Source of the DNA: Clostridium_AW malenominatum
Lineage (GTDB): Bacteria > Bacillota > Clostridia > Clostridiales > Clostridiaceae
Direction of reading: 5' to 3'
Assembly: GCF_039521365.1 (NCBI RefSeq)
Contig: NZ_BAAACF010000001.1
Location: forward strand, 248,001 to 312,000
Length of the DNA: 64,000 nt
Both the position numbers and the translations under genes were made by a program. The notes beneath the pieces are model-generated. The model was given only the letters and a program-made list of their open reading frames with translations, was not told the DNA's origin and made no database searches. Positions 1-7,811 of the stretch are shown here, one piece after another. Each line of letters begins with the position of its first letter. The first letter of the stretch is position 1.

Positions 1-200
1 TAATAGAAACCACCATGCATCCTGATTTGAAAAATGCAGAACTTCAAACTGCATGGGGAGTTAAAGGGGCAGAGGAATTATTAACTTCTATGAAAGCTAA
101 GATGAATGATGGAGAATATGCAGAATGGTCAAGCATAGTTAGCCAGATAAACGGATATGATAAAAGTATGCAGGAGTTAGTTGAAGAAGCAAAAAACTAA
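1..200 (+). CDS. Phage tail assembly chaperone, XkdN-like (3' end only)
   Basis: The reading frame is open from the first bases of the window, so the 5' part of the gene is missing. The visible C-terminus (HPDLKNAELQTAWGVKGAEELL, then an acidic LVEEAKN end) resembles the end of XkdN-type tail assembly chaperones of PBSX-like phages. These bind the tape measure protein before the tail tube polymerises. The position just before a tape measure gene fits. The last sense codons form a slippery heptamer, so the stop at 198-200 probably marks only the shorter of two products. Identity rests on motif memory and gene order. Confidence 0.75.
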   Translation, partial: IETTMHPDLKNAELQTAWGVKGAEELLTSMKAKMNDGEYAEWSSIVSQINGYDKSMQELVEEAKN

Positions 201-245
201 TAAAGGAGGGCGACAGTGAGGCAAGCTATGCACACTATGCCCTCC
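191..245 (+). other. Programmed -1 ribosomal frameshift signal
   Basis: Slippery heptamer A AAA AAC (191-197) is in the correct phase with the upstream frame (GCA AAA AAC TAA). A 7-nt spacer (198-204) leads to a hairpin: a perfect 7-bp stem GGAGGGC (205-211) with GCCCTCC (239-245), and inside it AGTG (215-218) with CACT (233-236) and GCA (221-223) with TGC (229-231). Heptamer, spacer length and downstream hairpin match the canonical layout. The first stem strand also looks like a Shine-Dalgarno sequence. Confidence 0.8.
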
Positions 246-394
246 ATAAGTTTAAAATTAGACCTGGAGTATTAATGGGTAAATCTCCTTTAGACACAAT
301 AGATAGAAAAGAAAGAGCTTATATTTATGCTAGCATAGACCTCCATATAGAAAGTGAAAAGAAGGCTATGAATAAATCCAAAAAGAAAAGATAG
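191..394 (+). CDS. -1 frameshift extension of the tail assembly chaperone (GT-like)
   Basis: If ribosomes slip back one base on the heptamer at 191-197, translation continues in an open frame for about 66 more codons to a TAG at 392-394. The added domain is rich in charged and aromatic residues and ends in a lysine/arginine-rich tail (KSKKKR). In lambda G/GT and many other tailed phages the frameshifted form bridges tape measure and tube protein. The extension has no good start codon and ribosome binding site of its own placed to make this protein, so fusion by frameshifting is the simplest reading. The frame was followed by hand codon by codon. Confidence 0.75.
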   Translation, partial: KKLIKEGDSEASYAHYALHKFKIRPGVLMGKSPLDTIDRKERAYIYASIDLHIESEKKAMNKSKKKR

Positions 395-425
395 TTACTA
401 AAGCGTAGACTCTTAAATGTTATAT

Positions 426-434
426 TGGTATAAT
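426..434 (+). promoter_or_regulatory. Extended -10 promoter of the secreted cargo gene
   Basis: TGGTATAAT is a TGn-extended -10 element 25 nt before the start at 459; no convincing -35 is seen. The surrounding TTGGTATAATATAG recurs unchanged before the SHOCT-domain gene (11255-11268). Confidence 0.5.
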
Positions 435-458
435 ATAGTATATAAGGGGGAATTTATA

Positions 459-1541
459 ATGAAAGTAAAAATGAGAAAAATATTAGTTCTTTTAATCATC
501 ACTATTTTTACCATTACACCAACTTCTGTATTTGCTAGTACCAATAAAAAAAATATAAAGGTAGTATTTAACAAAGCTAACATTAAAGTTGATGGAGTTA
601 GTTTTAATGGCAACAGAATGGTGTACAACAATAAAATATATCTACCAGTTGAAAGTATTGCTAAACTATTTAATATGAATATTTATCACTATAAAGAAAA
701 AAAGACAATATATATAGGTCAAGTACCTGCAGGAGAGGTTCCTAAAAATGTTGTTGATTCTTGGAAAAATGTGAAACAGCCAGATAAAAATAAAAAAGAA
801 ACACTAATTTCAAAAGAATTGACCACTATTAATGGAGTATTTAATAGCGTCAATGTTAAAATTCATGGGGAAAAAATCAACACGGAAAATATCCTTTACA
901 ACAATAATATTTTCATATCATTACAAGAAGTATGCGAAATATTGGAAACTAGTTACAATTATTATAAACCAACTTCAACAACATATGTAGGAATGATTCC
1001 TCAGAATGAAGTTCCATACGATGTGTATAAAGAATGGTTTTCCGATAAAACAGAGGAATTATACTCAGAACCAGCAACAGGAGAAATGGTAGGATGGCAA
1101 AAACTTATAGGGCACGAATATGAGAGTATCGCTGAGATTTACTATAAATTTGATGAAAGTTTTTTAGAAGTAAGGGTAAATGATATAAGGAAGATTGATT
1201 TAAATAGGATTGTAGAATGGACAAATGATGATGGAATAAAAATACGTAATACTGTAGGAGATATATATAGAATGCTTTCTAAATTTGGCCCATATACAAC
1301 AGAAAGATTTAGAAGTAAATTTGGCAAAGTTTATGAGGATTGGATACTGGTGAATAGCATAAGCGCTGAAAACATAGTAGCTGACTATCTAGAAGAAACA
1401 GGGCAAATTAAAGAAGAAAACAATATAACCCTAACTCCAGATGCTGAATTTAAAGTTATAGAACCTGAGAAAAAGAGCCCTAGTGCTGAAGAAATAATAA
1501 GAAATATAGAAAATTCTATGAAAAACATAAAGAATAAATGA
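459..1541 (+). CDS. Secreted protein with repeated copper amine oxidase N-like (stalk) domains, cargo gene in tail locus
   Basis: The product has about 360 residues. It starts with a clear signal peptide (basic MKVKMRK, then a hydrophobic stretch, cleavage likely after VFA). Two similar blocks follow, each with the pattern 'VDG...NN-I-Y/F-(L/S)-V/L...Y-Y--T-YVG/IGQVP', typical of the copper amine oxidase N-terminal-like domain of clostridial surface proteins. The rest (after about residue 200) is acidic and unrecognised. The ATG at 459 was chosen because AAGGGGG lies 8 nt upstream; an upstream ATG at 417 has no such site. It interrupts the chaperone-tape measure gene order and has its own promoter and terminator, as a phage 'moron' would. 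A role in the host envelope after lysogeny is inference. Confidence 0.65.
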   Translation: MKVKMRKILVLLIITIFTITPTSVFASTNKKNIKVVFNKANIKVDGVSFNGNRMVYNNKIYLPVESIAKLFNMNIYHYKEKKTIYIGQVPAGEVPKNVVDSWKNVKQPDKNKKETLISKELTTINGVFNSVNVKIHGEKINTENILYNNNIFISLQEVCEILETSYNYYKPTSTTYVGMIPQNEVPYDVYKEWFSDKTEELYSEPATGEMVGWQKLIGHEYESIAEIYYKFDESFLEVRVNDIRKIDLNRIVEWTNDDGIKIRNTVGDIYRMLSKFGPYTTERFRSKFGKVYEDWILVNSISAENIVADYLEETGQIKEENNITLTPDAEFKVIEPEKKSPSAEEIIRNIENSMKNIKNK

Positions 1542-1575
1542 GAATATGAATTTTAAATTAAAAAAGTAACTTAGT

Positions 1576-1610
1576 AATAAAAACACTTACATTTTGTAGG
1601 TGTTTTTATT
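1576..1610 (+). terminator. Intrinsic terminator of the cargo gene
   Basis: AACACTTAC (1582-1590) pairs with GTAGGTGTT (1596-1604, one G-T pair) and is followed by a T-rich run that ends at the ATG of the tape measure gene. The AGGTG in its right arm could also serve as ribosome binding site for that ATG. Confidence 0.7.
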
Positions 1611-3500
1611 ATGTATAAAAGTGAGGTGATAATTATAGATGCGGTATTGACAAATTTAAGAATGTTTGAACAAATTACAACACCCTTATACCAAATGACA
1701 AGAGCAGCGGAGATTACAGTATTAGCTATAGATGATGTGAGTAATAGTTTAAATAAGGGGACAGATTCATCTAATGGATTAGCGAGCAAGATTAAAGGCT
1801 TGATAACTAATCTTCTAGGATTTGAAAATATAAAAAAGGGACTAGATGCAACAATAGGTGGAGCTGCTAGATTAGAACAAGAAATTATTAATATGGGCAA
1901 TGCATTAGGTAACAAAGATGCTGGAAAGGCTTTATTTTTAAATTTAAATAAATATGCTAATGAAAGTGCATATAGCATAGAAGAACTTAGTGGGATAACA
2001 AGACAATTTAGTCATTCCACAAAAGACCCTAAGAAATTGATGAATTTAAATAAAACATCTGAAAGACTTACATTATTAGATCCAAGCCAAGGGTTAGAAG
2101 GCGCCGGAGGGGCATTAAAGGAAGCTCTTGGAGGAGACTACACTTCTTTACAAAGTAATTTTGGATTTAGCGATAGTGACAGTCAAATGTTGCAAAGTGC
2201 TAAAGGTATGGATGATTTCATAAATAAGTTTAATATTTTATTAGATAAAAAAGGAGCTACAGAGCAGGCATTACAAGAATTAAATATGTCAGCTTCATCT
2301 CAGTTTAGTAATCTTGGTTCTAATATACAAACTGCTTTTGCACAAGCTGGAAGTAATGCTTTAGAAGCTTTAAAGCCTATTTTAAGCATTATTAATGAAG
2401 ATTTTGCAAGTGGTAGCTTTCAACCGTTTTTTAACGGAATAGCTGGTGGACTAAGTTTTATAGCCAATATGGGAGCAAAGCTAATAGATGTTTTTAGCTG
2501 GATAGGTGAAACAGTGCAAAATAATTGGGAAATAATAGGACCTATATTGTCATTTGCAGCAGGAGCTTTGCTAGTGGCGTTGATTCAAAAATTGAAAGCT
2601 TCAGCTTTAGTGTTATGGGCGCAAGTAGCACCATTAATATCTCAAGCTTACGGGTGGATTGCTCTCAATTGGCCTATTATGGCTACAGTTGGGTCTATAG
2701 CTGTTATTATTTATATGCTGAATAAATTTGGAGTTACAGCAGATCAAATAGTCGGATTTATTGGGGGAGCTTTTGGTGTTTTATTTGGATTCTTATACAA
2801 TAGAGTGGGTACAATATGGAACATATTTGCAAGTTTCGCAGAGTTTTTAGCCAATGTATTTAACCATCCACTTTATTCAACTAAAAAGTTATTTTTTAAC
2901 ATATGGGATAGTATAGTTAAATTTGTTGGTGGAGCTTTAGATTCTATAGTCGGACTTATTAAGAAAGTTCCATTTTTAAAAGATTTAGTAGGGGATTTCT
3001 CTTTTGTAAATACTTTTACAGCGGATGCAGGACCTCCACCAGAAGATTATTGGGAAGCACCTAAAATAAAAATGAAGGATTATGCTAATGAATTCAATTT
3101 TGGATATAATAAAGGCGCAGATATAGCAAATGGTATAGGGAATTTATTTGGTGATTTTAAGACACCAAAAGACCAAAATGCATTGTTAAACAATGGACTG
3201 GATGCGAGTCTAGATAAATTCGGAGCTACTTCAGAAATGGGAAGCAAAGATGGCTTAGCATTAGCTAACGATAATCTTGGAACAATTAAAGATAGCATAG
3301 ATATAAGCAATGAAAATTTGGAACTTATGAGGGATTTAGCTGAGCAAGAAAGCATACAAAACTTTGTTACTCTAACTCCTACAGTACAAGTGACTACAGG
3401 AGATATAAAAGAGGAAGCGGATATTAACAAAATAATATCCAAGATAGAGAATTACATGCAAACTGAATTGGTTAATAGTGCAGAGGGGGTATATGTTTAA
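1611..3500 (+). CDS. Phage tail tape measure protein
   Basis: At 629 residues this is the largest gene of the tail block and lies where XkdO-type tape measure genes lie. The N-terminal half is helical and Ala/Gly/Ser-rich; long hydrophobic segments at roughly residues 275-400 (for example SFAAGALLVALIQ and GFIGGAFGVLFGFL) are typical of the membrane-active part of tape measure proteins. The C-terminal third is Asn/Asp-rich and soluble. It is short for the family (PBSX XkdO is about twice as long), which predicts a short tail. The start is uncertain: ATG 1611 has AGGTG 8 nt upstream, but a second GAGGTG at 1623-1628 is in the first codons, so the original start may have been altered when the cargo gene was inserted. 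The stop overlaps the next start by one base. Confidence 0.85.
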   Translation: MYKSEVIIIDAVLTNLRMFEQITTPLYQMTRAAEITVLAIDDVSNSLNKGTDSSNGLASKIKGLITNLLGFENIKKGLDATIGGAARLEQEIINMGNALGNKDAGKALFLNLNKYANESAYSIEELSGITRQFSHSTKDPKKLMNLNKTSERLTLLDPSQGLEGAGGALKEALGGDYTSLQSNFGFSDSDSQMLQSAKGMDDFINKFNILLDKKGATEQALQELNMSASSQFSNLGSNIQTAFAQAGSNALEALKPILSIINEDFASGSFQPFFNGIAGGLSFIANMGAKLIDVFSWIGETVQNNWEIIGPILSFAAGALLVALIQKLKASALVLWAQVAPLISQAYGWIALNWPIMATVGSIAVIIYMLNKFGVTADQIVGFIGGAFGVLFGFLYNRVGTIWNIFASFAEFLANVFNHPLYSTKKLFFNIWDSIVKFVGGALDSIVGLIKKVPFLKDLVGDFSFVNTFTADAGPPPEDYWEAPKIKMKDYANEFNFGYNKGADIANGIGNLFGDFKTPKDQNALLNNGLDASLDKFGATSEMGSKDGLALANDNLGTIKDSIDISNENLELMRDLAEQESIQNFVTLTPTVQVTTGDIKEEADINKIISKIENYMQTELVNSAEGVYV

Positions 3501-4156
3501 TGTATAAGATGTATTTAGGAATAAACGAAGGGGAAGAAGGTTTTATTCTTCCTGTACTCCCTGAAAAGATAGAATTTAATGAAAGCGGAGATAACAAAAC
3601 CTTTGATATTGTAAATTTAGGAGAGGTTAGTACAATAAATAAACCTAAGTTAACTCAAATATCTTTTGAAAGTTACTTTCCTAAGAATGTAGGACCATAT
3701 GTAAGTTCAGAGCAGTTGTTTTCTCCAGATGTTTATATTTTTAAAATAAAAGAGTGGAGAGAAAAACAACAAAAGGTAAGATTTATATTTACGGGAAGTC
3801 CCTTGGATATTAATAATTTATTCACTATAGAAAGTTTAAAGCTAACTGAAAAAGGTGGAGAAGTGGGAGACATATATTATTCTATAGAACTTAAGATGTA
3901 TAAGCCTTATGCAGCGCAGAAAGTAGTTATAGATGATAAAAAAGATAATACCAATAAAGCTATAGTAAAAGCTAAGCCCCCAAGGCCAGTGGAAAAGCCA
4001 AAACAAAAAACACATACTGTTGTTAGCGGAGATACATTGTGGCATATTGCTAAAAGGTATCTTGGTAATGGTGCTAGATATCCAGAAATAGCAAAAATAA
4101 ATAATATTAAAAATCCTAACTTAATATATCCAGGGCAAGTTTTTAAAATTCCATAG
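3500..4156 (+). CDS. LysM-domain tail/baseplate protein (XkdP-like)
   Basis: The protein has 218 residues. The N-terminal 145 residues match the clostridial/Bacillus XkdP type (FILPVLPEKIEF..., ...FESYFPKNVGPYV). A Pro/Lys-rich linker of about 20 residues leads to one C-terminal LysM domain (HTVVSGDTLWHIAKRYLG...NLIYPGQVFKIP). Such proteins sit at the junction of tube and baseplate hub; the LysM module may hold peptidoglycan during puncture. Its ATG overlaps the tape measure stop (TAATG), indicating coupled translation. Confidence 0.85.
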   Translation: MYKMYLGINEGEEGFILPVLPEKIEFNESGDNKTFDIVNLGEVSTINKPKLTQISFESYFPKNVGPYVSSEQLFSPDVYIFKIKEWREKQQKVRFIFTGSPLDINNLFTIESLKLTEKGGEVGDIYYSIELKMYKPYAAQKVVIDDKKDNTNKAIVKAKPPRPVEKPKQKTHTVVSGDTLWHIAKRYLGNGARYPEIAKINNIKNPNLIYPGQVFKIP

Positions 4157-4166
4157 GGGTGATTTT

Positions 4167-5141
4167 ATGCAGATACAATTATTGCTAGATAATAAGGATG
4201 GAAATGTATTTGATATATCTAAACTAGTCACAGAGGTTACATGGAAAACCAAAAGAAAAGGAAAGCCTTCTAGTTTAGAATTTAATTTTTTAAAAGATAA
4301 ATCCATAACTATAAATAATGGTGATGTAGTAAGCTTTAAGGTAGATGATCATAAAGTTTTTTATGGATATGTATTTGATATAAGTGGCAGCAAAGGCCAG
4401 GAAATAAAAGTAGCAGCCTACGACCAAATAAGGTATTTATTGAGCAATGATGGTTGTTTATTTGTCAATAAAAAAGCTAGTCAAATAATAACCCAGATTG
4501 TTAAAAATATAGGATTAACAATTGGAACCATAGAAGATACAGGTTATGTTATACCAGCTTTTCATGAGGATGACAAGAAGCTTTTGGATATAATGTATAG
4601 TGCACTGGAAAAGACCCTAATGAGTACAGGAAAGACCTATACACTATATGATGACTTTGGTTTTCTTTGTTTAAAGAATATAAACAATATGAAGCAATTA
4701 GCGGTAATAAGTGATGATAGTAACTTAAGTGATTATGATTGGAAAAATAGCATAGATAATGATACTTATAACAGGATTAAAGTAGTTAGGGATAATAAAG
4801 ATACTAATGAAAGAGATGTATATATAGCACAGGATAGCAAAAATATTGCTAAATGGGGAAGGCTTCAATATTTTCATAAAGTAGATGAAAAATTAAATAA
4901 AGCACAAATACAAGAAATGATTGATAACACACTAAAACTTAAGAATAGAGAAACTAAAACATTAAAATTAAAGGATGTTATTAGTACAGACATTAAAGAA
5001 GATTTAAAGCTAAGAGCGGGATCAGGTGTGTACGTAGAAATAAAAGAAAAAGGTATAAAGCAGTATTATTTAATAGAAGATGCTACACATAAATTCCATA
5101 AAGGTAACATGGTTATGGATTTTGATTTAAAGGTGGTGTAG
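4167..5141 (+). CDS. Baseplate hub protein, XkdQ / gpD-like
   Basis: At 324 residues it has the length and position of XkdQ (between XkdP and XkdR). The N-terminal part (LVTEVTWKTKRKGKPSSLEF, GDVVSFKVDDHKVFYGYVF) is a beta-rich domain typical of hub proteins of the gpD/gp27 fold. The middle contains a region that varies between phages. A ribosome binding site GGGGTG precedes ATG 4167. It ends 2 bp before the next start. No enzymatic motif is evident. Confidence 0.8.
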   Translation: MQIQLLLDNKDGNVFDISKLVTEVTWKTKRKGKPSSLEFNFLKDKSITINNGDVVSFKVDDHKVFYGYVFDISGSKGQEIKVAAYDQIRYLLSNDGCLFVNKKASQIITQIVKNIGLTIGTIEDTGYVIPAFHEDDKKLLDIMYSALEKTLMSTGKTYTLYDDFGFLCLKNINNMKQLAVISDDSNLSDYDWKNSIDNDTYNRIKVVRDNKDTNERDVYIAQDSKNIAKWGRLQYFHKVDEKLNKAQIQEMIDNTLKLKNRETKTLKLKDVISTDIKEDLKLRAGSGVYVEIKEKGIKQYYLIEDATHKFHKGNMVMDFDLKVV

Positions 5142-5143
5142 AT

Positions 5144-5476
5144 ATGGGAATGATAGATATTATAAAGAAGGCTGGAGTGGATGCAGTAGGAGCAAACAAT
5201 CCAGTTAATATTTTGTTTGGACAAGTACTAAATGTAGAGGATTTTAAAATAAAAATAGATCAAAAGCTTATATTATCTAAAGAATTTTTTATTATTCCGC
5301 AGAGTTTAACTAAATACGAAATAGATTTAGGCCATAGTCATAGCTATTCCAATGGTTCAACTTCTAAAGAACTAAATAAAGTAATTATAAGAGAAGGATT
5401 GAAACAAGGAGATAAAGTTTTATTATTAAGAGTGCAAGGCGGACAACAATATATTATATTAGATAAGGTGGTGTAA
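5144..5476 (+). CDS. DUF2577 baseplate protein, XkdR-like
   Basis: The 110-residue protein has a small oligonucleotide/oligosaccharide-fold-like pattern (FGQVLNVEDFKIKIDQKLILSKEFFIIP ... GDKVLLLRVQGGQQYIILDKV), typical of DUF2577 proteins that follow the hub gene. These are thought to make the spike or spike-hub adaptor in Bacillus/Clostridium contractile tails. Tight spacing on both sides (2 bp each) places it in the tail operon. Confidence 0.8.
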   Translation: MGMIDIIKKAGVDAVGANNPVNILFGQVLNVEDFKIKIDQKLILSKEFFIIPQSLTKYEIDLGHSHSYSNGSTSKELNKVIIREGLKQGDKVLLLRVQGGQQYIILDKVV

Positions 5477-5478
5477 AT

Positions 5479-5892
5479 ATGAGTAATGTTAACATATTAC
5501 CCCAGGGAGCCACTATAGGAAATGGCTTGGAAGTAGAAGAAATAATCGAAACAACAAAAACTTATAAAATTGATTTTGAAAAAGGAAAAACAATAGGGTT
5601 TTGTGATAAGATTGAAGCACTTAGACAGGCTATACGGTTAATATTAAACACCGAAAGATATGAGCATCTTATTTATAGCTGGGATTATGGCAGTGAATTG
5701 AAGGATTTAATTGGTAAGGATAAAGATATAACAGAAAGCGAAATCAAAAGAAGAATAAGAGAGTCTCTTATGCAAGATGATAGAGTTAATAATGTGGATA
5801 ATTTTATATTTAATTATAATAAAGACAGTGTAATAGTAAATTTCACTGTCTTTTCTATTTACGGAGAATTTACTGAAAGTGTGGTGAAATAG
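5479..5892 (+). CDS. DUF2634 baseplate protein, XkdS-like (gp25-like)
   Basis: The 137-residue product carries the DUF2634 signature: FCDKIEALRQAIRLILNTERYEHLIYSWDYGSELKDLIGKD, then a short beta-rich end with VNFTVFSIYGEF. This family is the Gram-positive version of the gp25/W wedge protein that starts sheath assembly, so its presence argues for a contractile tail. The stop is immediately followed by the TTG start of the next gene. Confidence 0.85.
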   Translation: MSNVNILPQGATIGNGLEVEEIIETTKTYKIDFEKGKTIGFCDKIEALRQAIRLILNTERYEHLIYSWDYGSELKDLIGKDKDITESEIKRRIRESLMQDDRVNNVDNFIFNYNKDSVIVNFTVFSIYGEFTESVVK

Positions 5893-6936
5893 TTGTTTGA
5901 GAAAGTAAATACAGATGAAGCTATACTCAAAAGAATGATGGATAAGGTTCCTAAGGATTTAGATAAAAGAGAAGGTAGTATAATGTATAATTCCATAGCT
6001 CCTATAGCTTTAGAGTTAGCTGTAGCTTATTCTAATTTAGATAGGTTCTTGGAGTATACTTTTGCAAAAGCAGATACTCCAGAGGAATATTTAGAAAAAA
6101 GAGTAAGCGAAATAGGAATGTATAGAAAACAACCAACCAAAGCTATTAAAAAAGGGCAGTTTTTTAATGGTGAAAATAAATTAATAGATATACCTTTGGG
6201 TAATAGATTTTTTATAGATGATTTAAATTACAAAGCAGTAGAAAAGATAGACACAGGTATATATAAAATGGAGTGTGAAGAATTAGGAACTGTAGGAAAC
6301 AAGCCAGTAGGAATTTTAATTCCCATAGATTATATAGAAAATTTAGCAACTGCCAAATTAGGAGAAACAATACAGGAAGGACAGGATATTGAAGAAGGTG
6401 AGGATTTATATAATAGGTTCACAGAAAAGATTCAAAATCCTACGACTTCTGGCAACTCGAATCATTATAAGCAATGGGCTATAGAGATTCCAGGGGTGGG
6501 AGATGCATTAGTATTTCCTACATGGAATGGTCCAGGTACAGTGAAAGTAGTTATTGTAGATAGCAATAAGGCTAGGCCATCAGAAAGCATTATCAAAGAG
6601 GCAAGAGAAAATATAGAAAATAATAAGCCCATAGGTGCGCAAGTCACTGTGGAGGGCGCAGTAGAAAAGCTAATTAATATTTCAGCTAGGATAGAGTTAG
6701 CTACATCCTTTAACTTAAGTACCGTCCAAAATTTATTCAAGAAAAATGTTGAAGAATACTTTAAATCTATAGCCTTTAAAAAATCCTACTTAAGCTACGC
6801 TCAAATAGGAAACCTTCTAATAAATACCGATGGAGTAATAGACTATTCGGATTTAAAAGTAAATGGAGATGTTAAAAATATAAGCTTTGCGCAAGAAGAG
6901 ATTGCAATAGCGGGAAGTATTGAATTGGGGGTGTAA
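5893..6936 (+). CDS. Baseplate J-like protein, XkdT-like
   Basis: The 347-residue protein starts with MFEKVNTDEAILKRMMDKVPKDLDKREGSIMYNSIAPIALELA, the usual opening of Firmicute baseplate J (gp47/XkdT) proteins. It continues with ATAKLGETIQEGQDIEEGEDLYNRF and GNSNHYKQWAIEIPGVGDALVFPTWNGPGTVKVVIVD, a highly conserved block of the family. It forms the baseplate wedge with the DUF2634 and DUF2313 proteins. The start is TTG directly after the preceding stop with only a weak ribosome binding site, so translational coupling is likely. Confidence 0.9.
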   Translation: MFEKVNTDEAILKRMMDKVPKDLDKREGSIMYNSIAPIALELAVAYSNLDRFLEYTFAKADTPEEYLEKRVSEIGMYRKQPTKAIKKGQFFNGENKLIDIPLGNRFFIDDLNYKAVEKIDTGIYKMECEELGTVGNKPVGILIPIDYIENLATAKLGETIQEGQDIEEGEDLYNRFTEKIQNPTTSGNSNHYKQWAIEIPGVGDALVFPTWNGPGTVKVVIVDSNKARPSESIIKEARENIENNKPIGAQVTVEGAVEKLINISARIELATSFNLSTVQNLFKKNVEEYFKSIAFKKSYLSYAQIGNLLINTDGVIDYSDLKVNGDVKNISFAQEEIAIAGSIELGV

Positions 6937-6940
6937 TAAA

Positions 6941-7540
6941 ATGTACCCAAATCAATATGAAGAAAAACTACCCTCAACAAATGAAAAAATAAATTTATAT
7001 AGACCAAATTTACTAGCTTATTTACCTCCTGTCTTAAGAGAGATAAGAGAGTTTAAAGCCATTGATGATATTGCAGGGTATGAGCTTGGGCTTGTGAAAT
7101 TAACAATTCAAGATATACTTAATCAATGCTTTGTAGATACAGCTACATGGGGACTGCTTTTATGGGAAAAGGAATATGGAATAGAAACAGATTTAAATAA
7201 AAGCTATGAGGAAAGAAGAGAAATACTAAAGGCTAAAAAGAGAGGGCATGGAACTGTAAATAAAAAAATGATAAAAGAAACAGCAGAAGCTTTCAGTGGT
7301 GGAGAAGTGCAAATCCTAGAACATCCTGAAAGCTATTCTTTTACAGTTAAGTTCATAGGTACCAAAGGAATTCCAAGGAACCTAGCAGCTTTTAAGGATA
7401 TGTTAGATAACATAAAGCCAGCTCACTTATCCTATGATTTTAAATACACCTATACTCTCTGGGAGCACATAAAAGAAAAAGGTTTAACATGGGAGAGTAG
7501 TAAGTTAAAGACATGGGATGATTTGAAAATATATGAATAG
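6941..7540 (+). CDS. DUF2313 baseplate protein, XkdU/YmfQ-like
   Basis: The product is 199 residues when ATG 6941 is used; this start has GGGGGTG upstream and avoids a 7-codon N-terminal tail that would overlap the previous gene. The sequence (LLAYLPPVLREIREFKAI, GLLLWEKEYGI..KSYEERREILKAKKRGHGTVNKKMIKETAEAFSGGEV) is typical of DUF2313, the wedge protein that carries the tail fibre. The 3' half, from 7271, is repeated almost unchanged at 9322, where the 5' half is missing. Confidence 0.88.
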   Translation: MYPNQYEEKLPSTNEKINLYRPNLLAYLPPVLREIREFKAIDDIAGYELGLVKLTIQDILNQCFVDTATWGLLLWEKEYGIETDLNKSYEERREILKAKKRGHGTVNKKMIKETAEAFSGGEVQILEHPESYSFTVKFIGTKGIPRNLAAFKDMLDNIKPAHLSYDFKYTYTLWEHIKEKGLTWESSKLKTWDDLKIYE

Positions 7541-7811
7541 AGGTGATTATATTGAAAACTACAGTAAATTATGGACTTAAAAAACCATATGGAACCGACG
7601 TAGTGAACATTGATGATTTTAATTATAATTCAGATATTATTGATCAAAAGCTAAAAGAGGTGGATACTAAAGCATCAAACATAACAGTACCTGTAACATC
7701 TGTAAACACAAAAACAGGAGCAGTTATATTATCAGCAGGTGATATAAAGGCATCAGATGGGAAGACTTTAGAGGCATATAAAACAGAAGTTACTTCGGAA
7801 TTGGCTCAAAT
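7271..7811 (+). repeat. Direct repeat, left copy (3' part of DUF2313 gene plus 5' part of fibre gene)
   Basis: This stretch and 9322-9862 can be aligned end to end at a constant offset of 2051 bases with only scattered substitutions. It covers the last 90 codons of the DUF2313 gene, the spacer with GAGGTG and the first 87 or so codons of the fibre gene. Recombination between the copies would delete 2051 bp and join the intact DUF2313 gene to the second fibre. Confidence 0.85.

Noticed and set aside
413..631. 72-codon minus-strand frame opposite the secreted cargo gene
   Set aside because: Hydrophobic shadow of an AT-rich signal peptide gene; no ribosome binding site.
2525..2725. 66-codon frame inside the tape measure gene
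   Set aside because: Out-of-frame shadow without ribosome binding site; biased by the tape measure sequence.
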